Of a stretch of 64,000 bases of DNA, positions 62,881-64,000 are shown in pieces. Numbering within the stretch: position 1 is the first letter of the stretch; every line of letters starts with the position of its first letter. Source of the DNA: Kordia sp. SMS9 (GTDB lineage: Bacteria; Bacteroidota; Bacteroidia; Flavobacteriales; Flavobacteriaceae); the NCBI RefSeq assembly GCF_003352465.1, contig NZ_CP031153.1:3028987-3092986 (forward strand), read 5' to 3'. The notes beneath the pieces were generated by a model. The model saw only the letters and a list, made by a program, of their open reading frames with translations. It had not been told where the DNA came from and ran no database searches. A program made the translations under genes and the position numbers.

Positions 62881-62952
62881 TTGCTTTGCGATGTGTTTGG
62901 TAAAAGTACGATTTTTTAATGTAGACGTTTAGTAAAGTCGCGAGACTTTACT
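62881..62952. repeat. Direct repeat 1 and AGTAAAGTC hairpin flanking the peptide gene
   Basis: TTGCTTTGCGATGTGTTTGG (62881-62900) recurs with one change at 63301-63320. Downstream, AGTAAAGTC-GCGA-GACTTTACT (62931-62952) is a perfect 9-bp hairpin whose variant follows copy 2. The pair brackets the small peptide gene. Confidence 0.7.
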
Positions 62953-63009
62953 CATATAGTGACTTTACGCAATTAGTTATTTATTTGTTAATTACGGATT
63001 TCCCGTACA

Positions 63010-63037
63010 TTGTTAAAAAAATGATTTTATAAGTTTA
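63010..63037 (+). promoter_or_regulatory. Candidate promoter of the peptide gene
   Basis: TTG (63010-63012), 17 bases, TAAGTTTA (63030-63037), one mismatch from TAnnTTTG, 29 bases before the ATG. A TACGG/CCGTA mini-hairpin lies just upstream (62992-63006). Confidence 0.45.
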
Positions 63038-63066
63038 TTACATATTAATTAAAAAAATTAAATGTT

Positions 63067-63234
63067 ATGAAAAAAAGAAAACCTAACTTATTAAAGTTGA
63101 ACAAAAAATCTGTATCTAAATTGAGTGCCAATGCTATAGGAGGTTATCCAAACGCAGAGACCCTTTTTCAAGGAAATTGTGGTTCATATATCACAGTAGC
63201 ACATACTTGTCAAAGTGACTTAAATTACTGTTAG
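63067..63234 (+). CDS. Orphan lanthipeptide-like RiPP precursor
   Basis: 55 residues, basic leader MKKRKPNLLKLNKKSVSKLS then ANAIGG, which fits class I lanthipeptide-type precursors of Bacteroidota (LNKKSVSKL block and GG). The core has three Cys (NCGSYITVAHTCQSDLNYC) with Ser and Thr residues available for dehydration. ATG at 63067, TAG at 63232. Not an ordinary short ORF: it has its own promoter and a UUCG terminator. No LanB/C, ABC or peptidase gene is in the window, so modification and export would be encoded elsewhere. Confidence 0.78.
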   Translation: MKKRKPNLLKLNKKSVSKLSANAIGGYPNAETLFQGNCGSYITVAHTCQSDLNYC

Positions 63235-63275
63235 ACAAGCAGCGTCACGTGCAAATATTAAAAAATAACTATGAT

Positions 63276-63299
63276 GAGCGAACTTCGGTTCGCTTTTTT
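63276..63299 (+). terminator. UUCG-tetraloop terminator of the peptide gene
   Basis: GAGCGAAC-TTCG-GTTCGCTTTTTT: a very stable tetraloop stem followed by T6, 41 bases after the precursor stop. Confidence 0.93.
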
Positions 63300-63300
63300 G

Positions 63301-63342
63301 TTGCTTTGCAATGTGTTTGGAGTAAAGTCGTCACACTTTACT
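63301..63342. repeat. Direct repeat 2 and AGTAAAGT hairpin
   Basis: TTGCTTTGCAATGTGTTTGG (63301-63320) is 19/20 identical to 62881-62900. AGTAAAGT-CGTCAC-ACTTTACT follows (63321-63342), and its right arm includes the methyltransferase stop codon. Confidence 0.65.
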
Positions 63343-64000
63343 CAGCTACATTGCAAACAAATATTTGTTTATCAGAAGTATCTTGAAATGCTTCTTCTTC
63401 AAAAGAGCCAAGCTTGTGAATGATGTTGAAACCGTTCCATTGTAGATATGCATTTAGTTCTTGCGGAAAAAACATGCGCATGTCCAAGTTTTGAATCGAG
63501 TCAAATTCTCCATTGATAAAATAATGCCATTCTATACGATTAATTTGTGTACTAGATTCGTAGTGCATGATTTCTTTGATCACGATCTTTCTGCCATCAT
63601 CAGTTTTGTATTTAGAAATCTCTTTGAGTTCTTTTCCACCTTCAACAATAAACGGCAAGTTTGGATTGAAACAATCGAATATGAATACGCCATCCTTTTT
63701 TAAGTGTTTTTTTACGGCTTTTAGTGTTTGAAACAAATCTTCGTTTGTATACAAATGGTGAACAGAATTGAAAGGAATAAAGATGAGGTCGTATTGTTCA
63801 GGTAGCTCAAAAGTCCGCATATCCGCTTCTATGAATTCAATATCCAAACCAGCATGTATAGCTTTTGCTTTTGCTTGTGTTAGCATGGAAGCGGTAAAAT
63901 CTACACCCGTAATATCATGTCCGTCTTTTGCAAGCGGAAGCGTCAATCTCCCCGAGCCACAGCAAAGTTCTAAGATACGTGCGTTTTTATTTTTTGAAAG
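63338..64000 (-). CDS. Class I SAM-dependent methyltransferase (partial, N-terminus off the right edge)
   Basis: The reverse frame stays open to base 64000: RILELCCGSGRLTLPLAKDG is the SAM motif I, and the visible start-like residue before TLPLAKDG is an internal Leu codon (TTG), so the gene begins outside the window. DITGVDFTASMLTQAKAKA (motif II), FIPFNSVHHLYTNEDLFQTL (motif IV region) and GVFIFDCFNPNLPF follow; the C-terminus ends IFVCNVAE. A small-molecule methyltransferase; substrate unknown. Confidence 0.88.
   Translation of the reverse strand, partial: LSKNKNARILELCCGSGRLTLPLAKDGHDITGVDFTASMLTQAKAKAIHAGLDIEFIEADMRTFELPEQYDLIFIPFNSVHHLYTNEDLFQTLKAVKKHLKKDGVFIFDCFNPNLPFIVEGGKELKEISKYKTDDGRKIVIKEIMHYESSTQINRIEWHYFINGEFDSIQNLDMRMFFPQELNAYLQWNGFNIIHKLGSFEEEAFQDTSDKQIFVCNVAE

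Overview
The window looks like a piece of a marine Flavobacteriaceae chromosome (Bacteroidota). The evidence is low GC, promoters with a TAnnTTTG-type -7 box, a T9SS type A C-terminal sorting domain, a TonB receptor with a carboxypeptidase-like N-domain, LytTR/2TM-domain signalling genes, many Cys-lipobox lipoproteins, and small RiPP-like peptides with a GG leader. A Kordia-like genus is my best guess from the peptide families and gene content, but no marker gene here proves it. No rRNA, tRNA or CRISPR array was seen.

Layout. 1-5.1 kb: the flavobacterial DUF4350/DUF4129/SpoIIM/RDD membrane cluster plus a TRIC-type channel, closed by a nested inverted-repeat element. 5.2-14.3 kb: housekeeping and envelope genes (beta-barrel protein, cyclophilin, NUDIX hydrolase, PlsC-like acyltransferase, ECF sigma factor with a membrane partner, type II NADH dehydrogenase, YhhN-like protein, TlpA-like lipoprotein), then a small secreted-peptide gene. 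14.5-21.2 kb: YdjM-like protein, TonB receptor, GNAT, phosphatidylserine decarboxylase-like enzyme, small membrane proteins. 21.4-25.4 kb: a LytTR two-component operon (TPR protein, LytS-type kinase with a fused 2TM domain, two free 2TM proteins, LytTR regulator). Its promoter is nearly copied in front of the TonB receptor at 15.5 kb, so the two are probably one regulon.

25.4-37.8 kb: beta-barrel protein, LETM1-like protein, Cu/Zn SOD, and three large secreted proteins (S9 peptidase, VPS10/BNR propeller, PD40-amidohydrolase), separated by dispersed repeats. 38.0-43.0 kb: a five-gene co-directional unit of lipoprotein, FAD oxidoreductase, DNA/RNA non-specific endonuclease, membrane-anchored CHAT (caspase-like) protease and a membrane coiled-coil protein. 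This is the best candidate for an undescribed conflict or cell-death system. Neither the nuclease nor the CHAT gene has an ATG start.

43.1-52.3 kb: YdeI-like protein, M28 peptidase, PD40/DUF6265 fusion, a three-copy 180-bp tandem repeat, reductases under an AraC regulator, DoxX, and a T9SS cargo protein. 52.3-55.0 kb is the most clearly accessory stretch: an IS1182-like transposase remnant, an orphan two-TM/beta-barrel protein that may be Cap15-like, about 1.5 kb with no intact gene containing a frameshifted gene remnant, and a 42-bp hairpin array. 55.0-64.0 kb: ion channel, NmrA/DUF1772/small-protein/AraC cluster, alpha/beta hydrolase, a 21-residue-repeat secreted protein, RlmI-type methyltransferase, an orphan lanthipeptide-like precursor between direct repeats, and a methyltransferase cut by the right edge.
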